From Beroe ovata (taxonomy: Eukaryota > Ctenophora > Nuda > Beroida > Beroidae), in assembly GCA_946803715.1 (NCBI GenBank), contig CAMPET010000267.1:68089-98220 (forward strand): DNA of 30,132 nucleotides, given 5' to 3'. Below, piece by piece: positions 19,688 to 29,873 of the stretch. Both the position numbers and the translations under genes were made by a program. The notes under the pieces were generated by a model, which searched no databases, was not told the origin of the DNA, and saw nothing but the letters and a program-made list of their open reading frames with translations. The first letter of the stretch is position 1, and the number at the start of each line of letters is the position of its first letter.

Positions 19688-22626
19688 TGTGTGTGTGAGC
19701 AAAAGGGAGCTCCTGTACGAGGTCTCTGTAACTTGCCGGGGCAGGTTCGTCACCAATCTCCATTATCAAAACCTGGAACTCTGCCAGAATATGGTATCGG
19801 GGTGTATATCATGGGGTGTGGTCTTCAGTGAGAACAGTTGTTAATGGGAGAATGGTTTGTGGTCACTAATCAATGTCACGGTGGCTCCATACACTGTCCT
19901 ATGTAATGATTACTACAAATTCTATCCGTTATCTCTGAGTTGGGACTCGTTAACAAAAGTGTCATGACACCTAGGTGTAATCTTCATACCACTTTCACTA
20001 CCCAAGTCATCGTATTGATAATATACTCGTTATTTCAGTCTGATGTTTGACAGTCGGGGGTTGGAGATAAAAATAATTGATCTGGAGAGTTCAGCTACCA
20101 TCCCTGAGGGGTCTGATCAGGTAATTACCGGATATAATTGATTGATCACGTGATTATTAGCTTGTTAGATGATTAACTGTGAAGTTAATGAGGTTTAGCG
20201 ACTTCGTGATAGCAATAGTGTGATATTTGGAGTCCATGTAAGTTCATGTCTAATGTCTATTCGTCAGTAGAATGAGCATACTTCTGAGCATACTTCTGAG
20301 CACAATAACGCACGTAATTACGAGCGGGGGTGGTCGGGCTTCTTGGATACTGCCCAACTGAATGAAATCATGCATAAAGGTGGTTGTTGGGCCAGCCGCC
20401 GTGATACAATTCCTGTAATGATTTCGTGGCCCTACATCTCCCTGGCGAGTAATGATAATTTGCTGTTATTTGTATGTTGTTATGTACCACGTCTAATGAG
20501 TAATTAAGTGATTAGGAGGGAATAGGAATGCTGTAACAAGCTGGGCGTGTGCCAAGGACCTCGTAACACACTGGTACCAGTTCCTACGATCATGTATCTT
20601 GAGTAACAATTACACGGCGGCTCTCCTCAGACATCATTCTATCATGCACTGTGTTCTGTCACTGGGTTGACACCGTTCACCAGCACCCTGGTGTCAATAA
20701 CATAACACCAGTTGAATTGATAGAACTTGTCAGATAGAACGTGTGGATAACACCTGTAAGAACTTGTTAGATATTGTGTCAGCATCCCTACACCGATTCT
20801 CACTCAAAATTGACGGCAAACTGATGTCAAATGTCAGTGTATATTTCAAAATGTATATATCACAACTTCCTCGACAGGTGTCAATGAACAAAGTGCGAGG
20901 CACAACACCCTACATGTCACCAGAGATGATAAAACAGCTCCCTTGCACCACTATGGTCGATATTTGGTGAGTCAAACTCAGGACATACTCCAGTTCTCCT
21001 GAACCTCCCATACATCCCCAGCTGTTGCGAATTGATCAAATGGGTATTGGGTATATAATTGGGTATGTAATTGGGTATATAGTTGGGTATATAATTGGGT
21101 ATATAATTGGGTATATAATTGGGTATCAATCCAACCAATCTCCTAATATACGATAAAAACACTCTCGATCATACCCAATTCACGACGTAACTCTGAATTT
21201 GTTAGCAAAACATATGTCGCCATTACTCTGCAAGCATCACGCAGCAATGTGTTAGCTGCTGAAACACACTGCAATAGCAGCATGTGTTAAAATCACGCCC
21301 GTACAGCAATAATCACAGTATGACTTAATCTTATCTCTACAGTGTAGGAAAATTTCCACATACCTCGCATTCCACGCGGTGGAATGTTGTTTAACAAGAG
21401 CAGAATATTGGAATGTTGTTTGTAGTGCCGAGTTCTAGCTGCGTTGCGACGGGCATTTTAAAACGTGCCACGTGACCGGTTACACTGATTCATGAAACAT
21501 GTGTCATTATGAGGGATAGACGATTCATTCTTGTATGCGGAGTGGCGCCGAAACATTTAGATGCTACGAAAAATTAATGGTGGTAAGGGTGTGGGATTTT
21601 CTAACATACCAAAATTTGATGCCGATTTCCAACTGTCGTCACCTATTGATGTCATCCATCACATTTACAATGACACATTCTCTAACTCATCTCTCTTAGG
21701 GGATTTGGAATAGTTCTATGGGAGATGGTCACGCTGACACCACCATATAAGGTAAGGAGACACCACCAAATAAGGTATTGAGATAGGGAGATACCTCCAG
21801 ACCATACCTACTATAGTCAAGCCAGGTAACTGGACCCTGCATATTATTATCAATTGATTAAGTGAGTAGAAACTCCGCAATAGCAGCAAGATTTGCCCAA
21901 CGTCCTCCCCTACCTACATAGAATGAATGACTGGGAGTGATAATGAGATGTGCTACCAACACTACCATATATGGACATGAAATAGCTGTAAGCTGCAGGT
22001 CGCCGTTATTCCATACCCATATATGGGCATTGCGGCACGCTCTCTACTGCTAATTAGTTACCAGTTGGGCTCATGCCAACATCCTGAATAATGTGAATTT
22101 GAGTGCAGAATGGGGATTCGATATTGGATTTTAGTGGAGCTATGTCAAAATATTCAATGAATGCTTTCGATCGGAACTATTGATATCGATACTATAACAT
22201 CAATCATTTCCTTCACATGGTATAATTGTGCGTGATCACTTTACTGTTTGTCCAGGGTAAAGAAGAACAGTACGTGTTCTATGGAATAGGAATGAACAAG
22301 ATCTCCCTGCCCATACCAGACGATATTCCAGATGGCATCAAACTATTACTTCAGATGTGCTGGTTAGTCAAACACAAGGGTTTCTTGTATTATGGTCGAC
22401 ATATTGAGATACTCATTGTGTGGTTTGAGCCACAATGCCAATTCAGGCAGTTTACCGCATGTAAACTTGCGAACATACACACTTTAATCGTGCCCCTTCT
22501 GCCCACCTTCTATAAAATTTAAATGTTGACTTCAGACACACACACACACACACACACACACACANTGAACAATATGATTTGCGTGGTAACTATAGCAACT
22601 GTTGTCATGTGGATTGTCATAGCAAC

Positions 22627-22667
<41 letters not shown>

Positions 22668-25595
22668 AAATATAGAAGTAGCATGCACATTACACTCATG
22701 TATCATGTCGTCTATAAGTCTGCGCAGCTATGATAGCTACGGCGAGGAGTAATTACTATGTTTAGAGTGTGAAGCACACTTCAGTATTTCAACCCTAGCC
22801 ACTCATGTCATCTAGTACAGAATCATGCATGAGTCATAGGGACCATGATTGAGTTACATGGGCTTGTAGAGGTTATTTGTGTGTGTGTGTGTGTGTGTGT
22901 GTGTNTGTGCGTGTGTGTGTGTGTGAATGTGTGTGTGAATGTGTGTGATCATGTAACCGTCAGACTTGGTGATCTAACACTGAATTGTTGTGAAACATGA
23001 TAGCGTGGCTGTTATCAGTGAAGTACGAGAATACAGAGTACAGACACTGTGTATCACAGACAATGTCAGGCATACACCCCCAGTTTAAAATCGATTGAAA
23101 TATATTTCGGTATAAGGTCTTGTGTTAATGAGTTGAACTCCTTCATTACAAACAAAGAAGTGTTTTGAAAATGTATCGGTAGGAAAAACTCCACTGTTTC
23201 TATGTTGCCCTTTCTCTTTGTAGACCTTATCGAACAGGCAGAGGTTACAGTTTGGTACAACATTTCACCCAAAACCACAAGAACAACAGCTGTACTCATT
23301 GTTTCTAGCAGCAGTTATTCACTTAGACACACATGGATGTAGCAGATGTAACGATAATTGCTGTTATTGAACTATAAGGGTGCTCTCTATCACCAAACAC
23401 TAAATATTTCCATTACTACAAAATATGCGCCCCTTTGTTTCACAGGAACTAGATAATGAACGTGTTTAATCTTGGCAGTGGCAGTTTGAGCCTTTGTCAT
23501 GGATATATCACATTATTTTCACATACTTACAGATGGCTAAGTAGCGCTCTGGGGCTTTGTTGTACGTTATTTAACGCATTTGTTCAAAGGTCGGCTTTCT
23601 AAGTATTCAAAATTGCCCCGGCCCCACTGTGTTATTGATAACTGATTCAAATACATTTTGGGACATGACTATCATGATTCACCACACTGTTTGTACTGTC
23701 TAGCTCTCTCATACAGTTACTGTGTGTATTATATAGTACATCCAGAGTGCATCAATTTACATCACAGTTTACCTCCTCATTTCAAGTCTTGGATTGTTAT
23801 GATGCTTTAATGAACTTCATTGAGAGTTCTCCTTCCCACATTATTTTGGTTCCTCTGATTGCTTTTGCACACTCACAGACATGTATCACGCACTCTACTA
23901 TAACACAGTATCCCATGGCTTAGATCACTTCTATTTTCGGAAACAAGAGCCCCCTACATCGCAGTCATGGGACACAAGGCTCGCCTTCCCGCGGATTTGC
24001 GGTATTAAACGTAAGGCGCGGCGTCAAATTCTGTATGTTACTGGCGCCACGCGCGGATATTTGGTGAATTGTGTGGATTTCACGCCACGTTGCCTTCTCA
24101 ACTAACAATAACAATAGTACACTGGTGTGATAGCATGTGTTCTATTTTAGGAAGCAAGCCCCCGAGGCTAGACCAATTGCGTTTTACATCAAGCGTCACC
24201 TTGAGGAGTTGGAGAAGGAGCTCCAATCGAGATCGAATGAGAGTTACCGTCAGAGTCAGATGTCCTGGAGACAGGACTGCGACTACGTCGAATACGAATT
24301 CGATATTGAGGAGATAAAGCAGTGGAACAGTGACTTGGCATCTTATCGACAAATACAAATGAGGTAGCTTGCTTTCTGGTATCAGCTTTTCAAATTATTC
24401 CGATTCCATCATCAGACTATTAGCACTGAAAGCATAATGAACTGAGCACTAATGAAATTGTGATCGATATTTGATATCAGGTACGCAGCACTGATGACAA
24501 GTTACAACAATCTCTACCAAGAATTCAAGACACTGAAGAAGGGCCAGGAACCCACAACCACGCCAAGGTTTAGGAAGAGGTCTTCTCGGAAGAAGAAAAA
24601 ATCACCCAGCAAAGCATCGCTCCTGTTTTCCAACAGAAACAGTGTAGCCCTGTGTAGAACAGTATCAGCCCCAACTATATCCAATAAGAATACGCTAGAT
24701 AGGGTGAGTACGATTATGATGAGTCATCAGGCACATCATTACATCACTTGACATCAATTGACATCACTTGATATCAGTTGACATCACTTTTATTGATGAC
24801 TGTTTCAGATAGTCGATAGGATATGTCACACTCCCAAAGCGAGCACACTGGGTGCGGAATACAGAGTCCAGAACTTGCCTGTCGACAGGGTACGTAGTGA
24901 GAGGGAGACTACAAGTCCGTTCAACAGACAACAAGAATACGTGGTGAGTTTTCTCATGGAGGTTACACCGTTACAAAACCTCAAAACACCAACCAGGTTC
25001 ATGCTTTGTTCATTAGACCAATCAAATCAGTTAAACGTCTGAGAATGAGCGGTCATATATGAGCGTGTGTACCTGATCACTACACGTGTTTCAGAGCCCG
25101 ATAGAGAGCGACAGTTCTAACTCATCACGGGGCAGCGCCGCAGCTCACGCAGATATTGAGAGCTGTGGTGAAACCTCAGAAATCGACAGAGTCGTCATGC
25201 CATTCAGACGATACACGACTAAGGTGGGTTTATCAGGGATATTATAATCGTATTAATGTAGTAATCGTATTGGTTATCCGCTAATTGCCGTCTTTATTCA
25301 ATGTTAATGATAATACAAATGACCGGTAAACAAGGTAATATACAACGATACTCAGATGTTGGTAACGACGGAAGAAAACGATTCCGCGTTCGACCTGAGT
25401 CTCTCATCCCAGCCGGAACTCCAATGTCCGGACATTGATTCACATGACATTGCTTCGCCTGTTGTGACAGGTAACAGTCAAATGACAGACGGGGACAGTG
25501 ATGCCATGGTTACAGACAAGATGCTGTCCATTGACCTCGCTTCTGATGATGAGTTTGGAGACGAAAATCTAGAGGTGTACGGTGTAACGTGTTAA
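15194..25595 (+). CDS. MAP3K12/MAP3K13: DLK/LZK-like MAP kinase kinase kinase with altered HRD and DFG motifs, 15 exons
   Basis: DLK-family kinases activate the JNK/p38 cascade, notably after axon injury in neurons. Exons: 15194-15355, 15490-15640, 15744-15856, 16090-16184, 18532-18611, 18745-18850, 20039-20120, 20878-20966, 21700-21751, 22256-22362, 24151-24363, 24481-24703, 24809-24943, 25095-25223, 25356-25595. They join in frame to 658 residues. The pre-kinase CIQPVKTAF resembles the CLRPVWTMIG region of DLK. The kinase domain runs about 122-365: QGMEGTV loop, catalytic Lys146 in VAVK, HCD at 229-231 (HRD expected), DLE at 250-252 (DFG expected), MSPE at 276-279, WGFGIVLWEM, and IGMNKISLPIPDDIPDGIKL near the DLK-like end. 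After it come ESYRQSQMSWR and NNLYQEF, also DLK-like, then a basic stretch (RKRSSRKKKK) and an acidic tail with TDGDSD at 623-628. The Lys and both catalytic Asp remain, so activity is possible; pseudokinase status cannot be excluded. Confidence 0.88.
16185..18531 (+). other. Large kinase intron 4 (2.35 kb)
   Basis: This is the largest intron of the kinase gene. It contains a hairpin near 17147-17190 (acactccctaatag against aatagggagtgtt), a CT run near 17672, and a short GC-rich block at 17923-17960. Minus-strand open frames at 16563-17151 have no recognisable domain. No further exon is supported. Confidence 0.55.
18612..18744. repeat. Degenerate 32-bp repeat with four CCAAT boxes in a short kinase intron
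   Basis: The motif CCAATC occurs at 18635, 18667, 18700 and 18729, three of the four followed by AGAAA. Spacings are 32, 33 and 29 bases. The units also share tgacacc. CCAAT is the NF-Y core motif, but the repeat could equally be a decayed minisatellite. It fills most of the intron between the exons ending at 18611 and starting at 18745. Confidence 0.7.
19231..19330. repeat. gtatactgt tandem repeat
   Basis: Overlapping gtatactgt and tttactgtgtagt units are repeated in the intron between kinase exons 6 and 7. GTATAC is self-complementary, so the array can fold. The plus-strand open frame across it is a repeat artefact. Confidence 0.75.
19561..19698. repeat. Two GT microsatellites with an N between them
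   Basis: GT runs at about 19561-19599 (with N at 19595) and 19641-19698 flank about 40 bases of unique sequence. They lie in kinase intron 6. Confidence 0.95.
21041..21126. repeat. 13-bp minisatellite (gggtatataattg)
   Basis: About six to seven units of gggtatataattg with minor changes stand in tandem in kinase intron 8. The minus strand reads as a periodic peptide, which is an artefact of the 39-base (3 x 13) periodicity. Confidence 0.9.
22536..22668. repeat. Two CA microsatellites
   Basis: CA runs at 22536-22564 (N at 22565) and 22625-22668 are separated by about 60 bases of unique sequence. Confidence 0.95.
22878..22950. repeat. GT microsatellite
   Basis: An imperfect GT run with an N at 22905 and gtgaat interruptions toward its end. 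Confidence 0.93.
23929..24060 (+). pseudogene. Decayed partial copy of the following kinase exon (candidate)
   Basis: Positions 23929-23955 read ttctattttcgg then aaacaagagccccc. The true acceptor and exon start at 24140-24165 read ttctattttagg then aagcaagccccc. In the shared frame both give FYFRKQxP. Further on, the upstream block encodes RLAFPRICGIKRK where the real exon encodes RPIAFYIKR. The copy's acceptor AG has become CG, so it should not be spliced there. I read this as a tandem duplicate 211 bases upstream that has decayed, but similarity beyond the first 30 bases is weak. Confidence 0.35.
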
Positions 25596-25604
25596 AATTA
25601 TTCA

Positions 25605-25713
25605 GTCACGTGTAGAGGGTCATTCTGTCACGTGCTAAGAGTCACCCTGACATGTGTTCAATGAAATGTGGCACGTGCTAAGAGTCATCCTGTCACGTGT
25701 TCAGTGTCACTCT
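25605..25713. repeat. 22-bp minisatellite with E-boxes in the kinase 3' region
   Basis: Five units of 21-22 bases of the type gtcacgtgctaagagtcaccct begin ten bases after the kinase stop codon. Four carry CACGTG; the third unit has acatgt instead. The array is probably transcribed as part of the 3' UTR. Confidence 0.88.
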
Positions 25714-26850
25714 GTCAGAGTAACGCGTAAAGATTGTGTCGTGCTTACGTAGGCTGAAATTGGTGATCAGGTGATTTTCTTTTATTTCTGAGATATTCTT
25801 AACAGAAGAAGATATTCTTAAGAATTATATTCTTAAGAATTATTTTTGAGTGAATATGACTCATGCGAGAAGTTAAGTTCAAGTGTAAGAAGATAATTCA
25901 TTCGAGCTTTCCTATGTTTAATTTTTATCAGACTGGGTTTATTCACAGGGTCATTTATTCTCTTTGGTATTTGTGTGTTCGTTGTGTGTATATAGTTCAG
26001 AGGACATGATACAAGTTCGAACACTTTTGACTCACGCGTAGATTCCTATATTGATCCAAACTGAGTTTCATTTCATAGCACATTTTCCGGAGTTTGATTT
26101 TCCTAACTTTTATTCCAACATTTATTTTCCCAATAGTATTAGTAGCAATTTGACGCTTTTAAAAGGTAATCACCATTTTCTTGATGCTAATTATCATTTT
26201 AACCAACTTCTGCACATTTAATACGATTTCAGGCGTTTTTTTTTTCAAGATAAAGTGATGTGCTTATCATCTCATATGTTTAAAGTAGTGATTAATTTAT
26301 GAGACAACTCTTTTTCTATAAACCCCGAAATAGAGCCTCAGGTTGCTTCTCGGAAGTTGAAACTTCGTCGCTTGTCGTATTGTACCGAACCCCATTTCAT
26401 CAAGTGATAATTTTCTCGCGGAATTACTGCATGATGCAGGAATGATTCACCTTGCTTTTATATGCTTTTTACAGTTTTTAGTTTGTAATTTATTGATACA
26501 CTAATCGAATATTAAATTATTAAGTAACAGGGCTGATAATAGTTTTTTCTGATAATTTACCTGTTTACGTCGTTCGATCATTTGATCGGGTGATTTGCAG
26601 ATTTGAGTATATCTGATATTATAGAGTGCTGCTTAATTGGTTATGTGTCTATACGTGTTATATGTTGTGTTTCTTTAACTATGAACAACTTCAACTTGAA
26701 TAGAGATAATAACGAGCGTTATTCATCATTGAAACTCTTATTCTTAACTCATAACTATTAAGTATTCTTTAGTTTCGTTTGCCTCGTTTTGCTTAGGCCT
26801 CTGACAATGAATGACATGATTTGTCAGATTTGACCGGACCTCTACATCTG
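25714..26850. other. Kinase 3' UTR and AT-rich intergenic sequence
   Basis: AT-rich sequence with a short attcttaagaatta palindromic motif near 25795-25845 and no canonical AATAAA; an ATTAAA is present near 26510. I see no coding exon. Confidence 0.5.
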
Positions 26851-26859
26851 CTTTCTTTG

Positions 26860-27200
26860 CTTCATGCTTGCCGGATGTTATCTGTGACCTCGAGCTGTGT
26901 GCATGTGCACGCGTTCGCGTTGCAGGGCTTTTCCTACCGGATTTTTTGGGTGTTCTCAGGGCTCTGCTCAGTGCTCCCGTAGCGCGTTGACGCGTTGTCA
27001 GAATTCCAGATGTTACCTGACCTGCATTTCTCGCGCGCGCGCCTGCGCCTTGATCATGGATTCCATGATTCATGGAAGGCCTTCGATGAAGGCGCGCGCG
27101 CCGCGCGCGAGAAACAGAGGTCAGATAAAATCTAGTGACAACAATGCTCATTGCTCTCGCGTCGCGTCGTGCTACACTGCTCGTGACCATAACCCGAATA
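26860..27200. mobile_element. GC-rich foldback element, copy 2, with flanks
   Basis: The left arm (about 27011-27050: tgttacctgacctgcatttctcg then cgcg-rich sequence) pairs with the right arm (about 27079-27131: gccttcgatgaaggc, gcgcgcggcgcg-type sequence, gagaaacagaggtcagata). Between them is a loop with tgatcatggattccatgatt. The right arm is close to the copy-1 arms at 14279-14403. The left flank at 26872-26892 repeats the ttgccggatgttatctgt block of copy 1. Open frames of 110-148 codons on both strands come from the symmetric GC-rich sequence. An N lies at 27201. Confidence 0.7.
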
Positions 27201-27517
27201 NTGTTCCCGCAAGTTGGTATCTTAATTAGGAAAGCTTATTATTGTATCCTATTTCTGTTTTACACACCCGCCCTGTCCTTATCAAAGCTTCACTGAAATT
27301 TCAAGCTTTAATCGAAATTCTCAACAAAATTTCATCATTGATGAACAATACAGTATGGATTCTTAACCGCTCACCTTAGCTGAGGGTGCATGATACCTAT
27401 GCAATATGCATATCAATCCTACCTGGTAGCTGTGCTAACATGACAATGTAAGATGGTTACATGAGGAACTATCTATTCAGCATAGTCTGTGAACCATCAA
27501 AGTTCTGGTATTCTTAC
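27201..27517. other. AT-rich sequence downstream of the sushi-like exon
   Basis: I looked here for the second half of a sushi domain on the minus strand and found no clear Cys/Trp-containing exon. Nothing else is supported. Confidence 0.4.
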
Positions 27518-27635
27518 TTAACGAAGTATTCATCTTGACAAGAGAATGTCATGGCTTGACCCTCAAAGAAAATTGGTGCTTGTTTCGATTCAGGTTTCAG
27601 TACCCAGTGCTGTGGTTCATATTTAGCACAGACTT
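27518..27635 (-). CDS. Candidate exon encoding the first half of a sushi/CCP domain
   Basis: Sushi domains are extracellular adhesion or complement-type modules. This 118-bp open segment on the minus strand is bounded by an acceptor (TTTTGCCAG before AAGTCTGT) and a consensus donor (GTAAGA after TTCGTTAA). It encodes VCAKYEPQHW, then FFEGQAMTFSCQDEYFV. The spacing of the two Cys (30 residues) and the G-x-x-x-x-F-x-C-x-x-x-Y pattern match the first half of a sushi domain, and the phase-2 break there is where split sushi exons are often divided. I cannot find the matching second half toward 27201, so this may be one exon of a gene with exons I missed, or a gene remnant. Confidence 0.4.
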
Positions 27636-28036
27636 CTGGCAAAATGCCAATTCATATCTGGAATGGGGATAAATTTTGTTCACCACCACGTTTCCAGTTA
27701 CAAGTATCTAGATAATCAAGAACAAATTTCGTTAGCATGGATTGTTTACCGAATTTGTTGGGTCACGAGTTTAAACCAATCCTTGAAAGTTTTTCTTTGC
27801 TACTACTCCAAGATACACACAAAGTTGAATTATATCTTGTAAGGAGTTGAGATTTGTTGTGGTGCTCCCACATGGTGGCCTTATTACTCCTCCATGATAT
27901 CTTTCTTCCTCTTCAGATTGAAGAAAAGATACTATTCCTTTGATGGAATCGCAAATTTTTGTGAAATCATTGCTTTCTCATTGGTTTCATAGCACCTCCT
28001 TTTCCATAGAGATCTTATTGTTCTTTCCATTACCTT

Positions 28037-28210
28037 CTATCTAGTTAACAGACGACATTCTGAGCTATCAAACTTGAAGGATTTGCAATTGTTTGCATTA
28101 ACACAGTTCATACCCCATTCATTGTAACTTTGTAGAGACATATTTACAATAACTTCGTCAATATCTTCCTTTTTGTGTGTGGCAACCAATGTCCACAACA
28201 TAGCAATCTG
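28037..28210 (-). CDS. Candidate PAN/apple-like exon or gene remnant
   Basis: On the minus strand, an acceptor (GGTTTCAG at 28211) opens a frame ending at a TAG at 28037. It contains NCVNANNCKSFKFDSSECRLL, the C-x5-CKSF-x-FD-x3-C-x-LL spacing typical of PAN/apple modules, although the first expected Cys is a Trp. The in-frame stop sits just before a possible donor (AAG-GTAATG), so the exon may be terminal or broken. With the sushi-like exon 400 bases downstream on the same strand it may belong to a mosaic extracellular receptor gene or pseudogene. Intervening sequence has many stops. Confidence 0.25.
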   Translation of the reverse strand, partial: QIAMLWTLVATHKKEDIDEVIVNMSLQSYNEWGMNCVNANNCKSFKFDSSECRLLTR

Positions 28211-28220
28211 CTGAAACCAG

Positions 28221-28736
28221 AGATTGTGTTCAGTTAAAAATATGAAAAGAAACATGATGCAAATATTCGAAATTGTGCTGAAAATATGTCTGCCAGTCTT
28301 GAAAGAAGCAATACCATATACCATACAAATAAATTTGCTCTGTAAGGCGCCATGCAATTAAGGTCTAATTTTTGATTGAAGTTATGAGACAATATCTCTT
28401 CGTTGCCCACACAAAGTGTATGAATACTCAATGTGGCTGTCAGTTACAAGACGAACTTACAAAATGGCACTGTTACTTGACGTTGGTGAAATGATTTTTG
28501 TTTGGAAGCATGAGGCTTGACATATAAATACTTCAATTGACTATTAATTCGTAAGGAATAATGTCTTCTAATTCAATTCTACGTCAAACGGCCAGTCACC
28601 ACTAATAGTCTAATACGGAATTCAATCCATCTCAGACGTAGAAACTGATTTAATCTGATTTAATCTGATTAAATATATGTCAGCTGCTGTGTTTGAGATC
28701 ATTCATACATCATAAGAGTGAGATTTAGTACAGGAG
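28221..28736. other. Upstream flank of SNRNP40
   Basis: AT-rich sequence with a short ctgatttaat triplication near 28650. It should contain the SNRNP40 promoter and 5' UTR; no element is clear enough to name. Confidence 0.4.
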
Positions 28737-29800
28737 ATGTCTATTGAGGTACTTAAGAGAGCGCCGGATGAGCTTGTTCAGGCGGCTAAACGGACCAAGC
28801 AAGATGTGCAGAAAGTGGCAGATAACATGCCTCCACGGACGTCCGACCTAGCAGCACCAATTATGCACCTTACTGGTCACGCTGCTGAGGTTAGAGTTAT
28901 AATCTTTACCCGCTAACACCTGCTCCTTAAAAACTGCTCCCTAACATCTGCTCCATGTTTTTAAGAACGTGTTTCACCGTCAATCTTCCTTCCTTCCCCA
29001 GGTATTTTGCTGTAAATTTGGACCTTTTGGAGATATTCTCGCTAGTGCTGGCTTTGATCGGCAGATTTTCCTGTGGAACGTGTTCGGTGAATGTGAAAAC
29101 ATAGCTTGTCTACCTGGTAAGTATTGAACTATACTAAACAAACGAGGAAATTGGTAGTCCAGTTAGGTAAGCATCTTTTCACTGCGCAAAAGAGAGTTGA
29201 TCTACTTTCCCATATAAAATATACGTATTCAATAGTCATACAATCATATTCTTGATGAATTAAGTTAGAGACTACTCTTTTTCTGTTAGTCACGGTTTTT
29301 TATGATAAGTACCAAATATCAATCTCTCCACAGGGCACACTGGATCCATATCTCAGATATGCTTCACTAAAGATGGCACACATCTTGTGTCCTCCTCAAC
29401 AGATAAAACTCTTGCAATGTGGGATCTTGAGGCAGGTAAGGGAGGAGTTAATTACCAGTCAAAGCTGACAGAGTTGACCTATGGAAACTTATATGTCATC
29501 ACTCATCATTATATTATAGCTATTGAGATCAAGCAATTTTATCAACATCTGAAAATACCGTATCCTGTGAAATACCCATGTTCATGACTCACGTTAAGTA
29601 TAAATTCGCTCGTTCTGTACCAGTTATCGTACCACACAGGGGTGAGGGTGCGACGGTTCAAGGGACACCAGTCCTTCGTAAACAGTTGTAACGTGGCGGG
29701 TGAACCGGCAATGATATGTAGTGCAGGGGACGATGGCACCATCAAACTGTGGGACAGTCGACGGAGACACTGTGTCAAAACTCTCAATAACAAATACCAG
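28737..29800 (+). CDS. SNRNP40: U5 snRNP 40-kDa WD40 protein, 5' part, four exons
   Basis: SNRNP40 is a seven-bladed WD40 protein of the U5 snRNP and the spliceosome, in the nucleus. Exons: 28737-28889, 29002-29116, 29334-29435 and 29640-29800, joining in frame to 177 residues before the window ends. A basic, Lys-rich N-terminus (KRAPDELVQAAKRTKQD) leads to APIMHLTGH, which matches APIMLLSGH of the human protein. The blades are visible as CCKFGPFGDILASAGFDRQI with LWNVFGEC, then GHTGSIS with SSSTDKTLAMWD, then FKGHQSFVNSC with SAGDDGTIKLWDSRR. The exon 4 acceptor is CACACAG at 29639; reading its TGA out of frame is avoided because a phase-1 G is carried over. The last exon ends KYQ before a GT donor, where the family continues. 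The other four blades lie to the right of the window. Confidence 0.95.
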
Positions 29801-29873
29801 GTATACACTCAGTTTCTGGCAGCCCCCAGAAGCCAGACGTTTTCTATCGATAGAATTATCGTTGTATTGATAA

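Larger units (their letters stand above)
22363..24150 (+). other. Kinase intron 10 (1.8 kb) with microsatellites and a decayed exon-like block
   Basis: The intron separates the exon ending with the LLQMCW codons from the exon starting KQAPEARP. It holds CA runs at 22536-22564 and 22625-22668, a GT run at 22878-22950, and an exon-like block at about 23929-24060. The minus-strand open frame at 23299-23066 lacks a recognisable domain. Confidence 0.6.

Noticed and set aside
20917-21162. Minus-strand open frame with repeated NYIPNYIP peptide
   Set aside because: It is the translation of the 13-bp minisatellite, not a repeat protein.
3065-27201. Single N positions at 3065, 19595, 22565, 22905 and 27201 as signs of real variation
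   Set aside because: Four lie in or beside low-complexity repeats and are best read as assembly gaps or joins.
26744-27229. 148-codon minus and 110-codon plus open frames
   Set aside because: Both lie across the second foldback copy and share the same repeat-derived peptide as copy 1; they are low-stop GC-rich artefacts rather than genes.
29640-29660. Apparent in-frame TGA at the start of SNRNP40 exon 4 suggesting a frameshift
   Set aside because: The previous exon ends in phase 1; carrying its G over gives GGG GTG AGG GTG and the conserved VRVRRFKGH reading without a stop.
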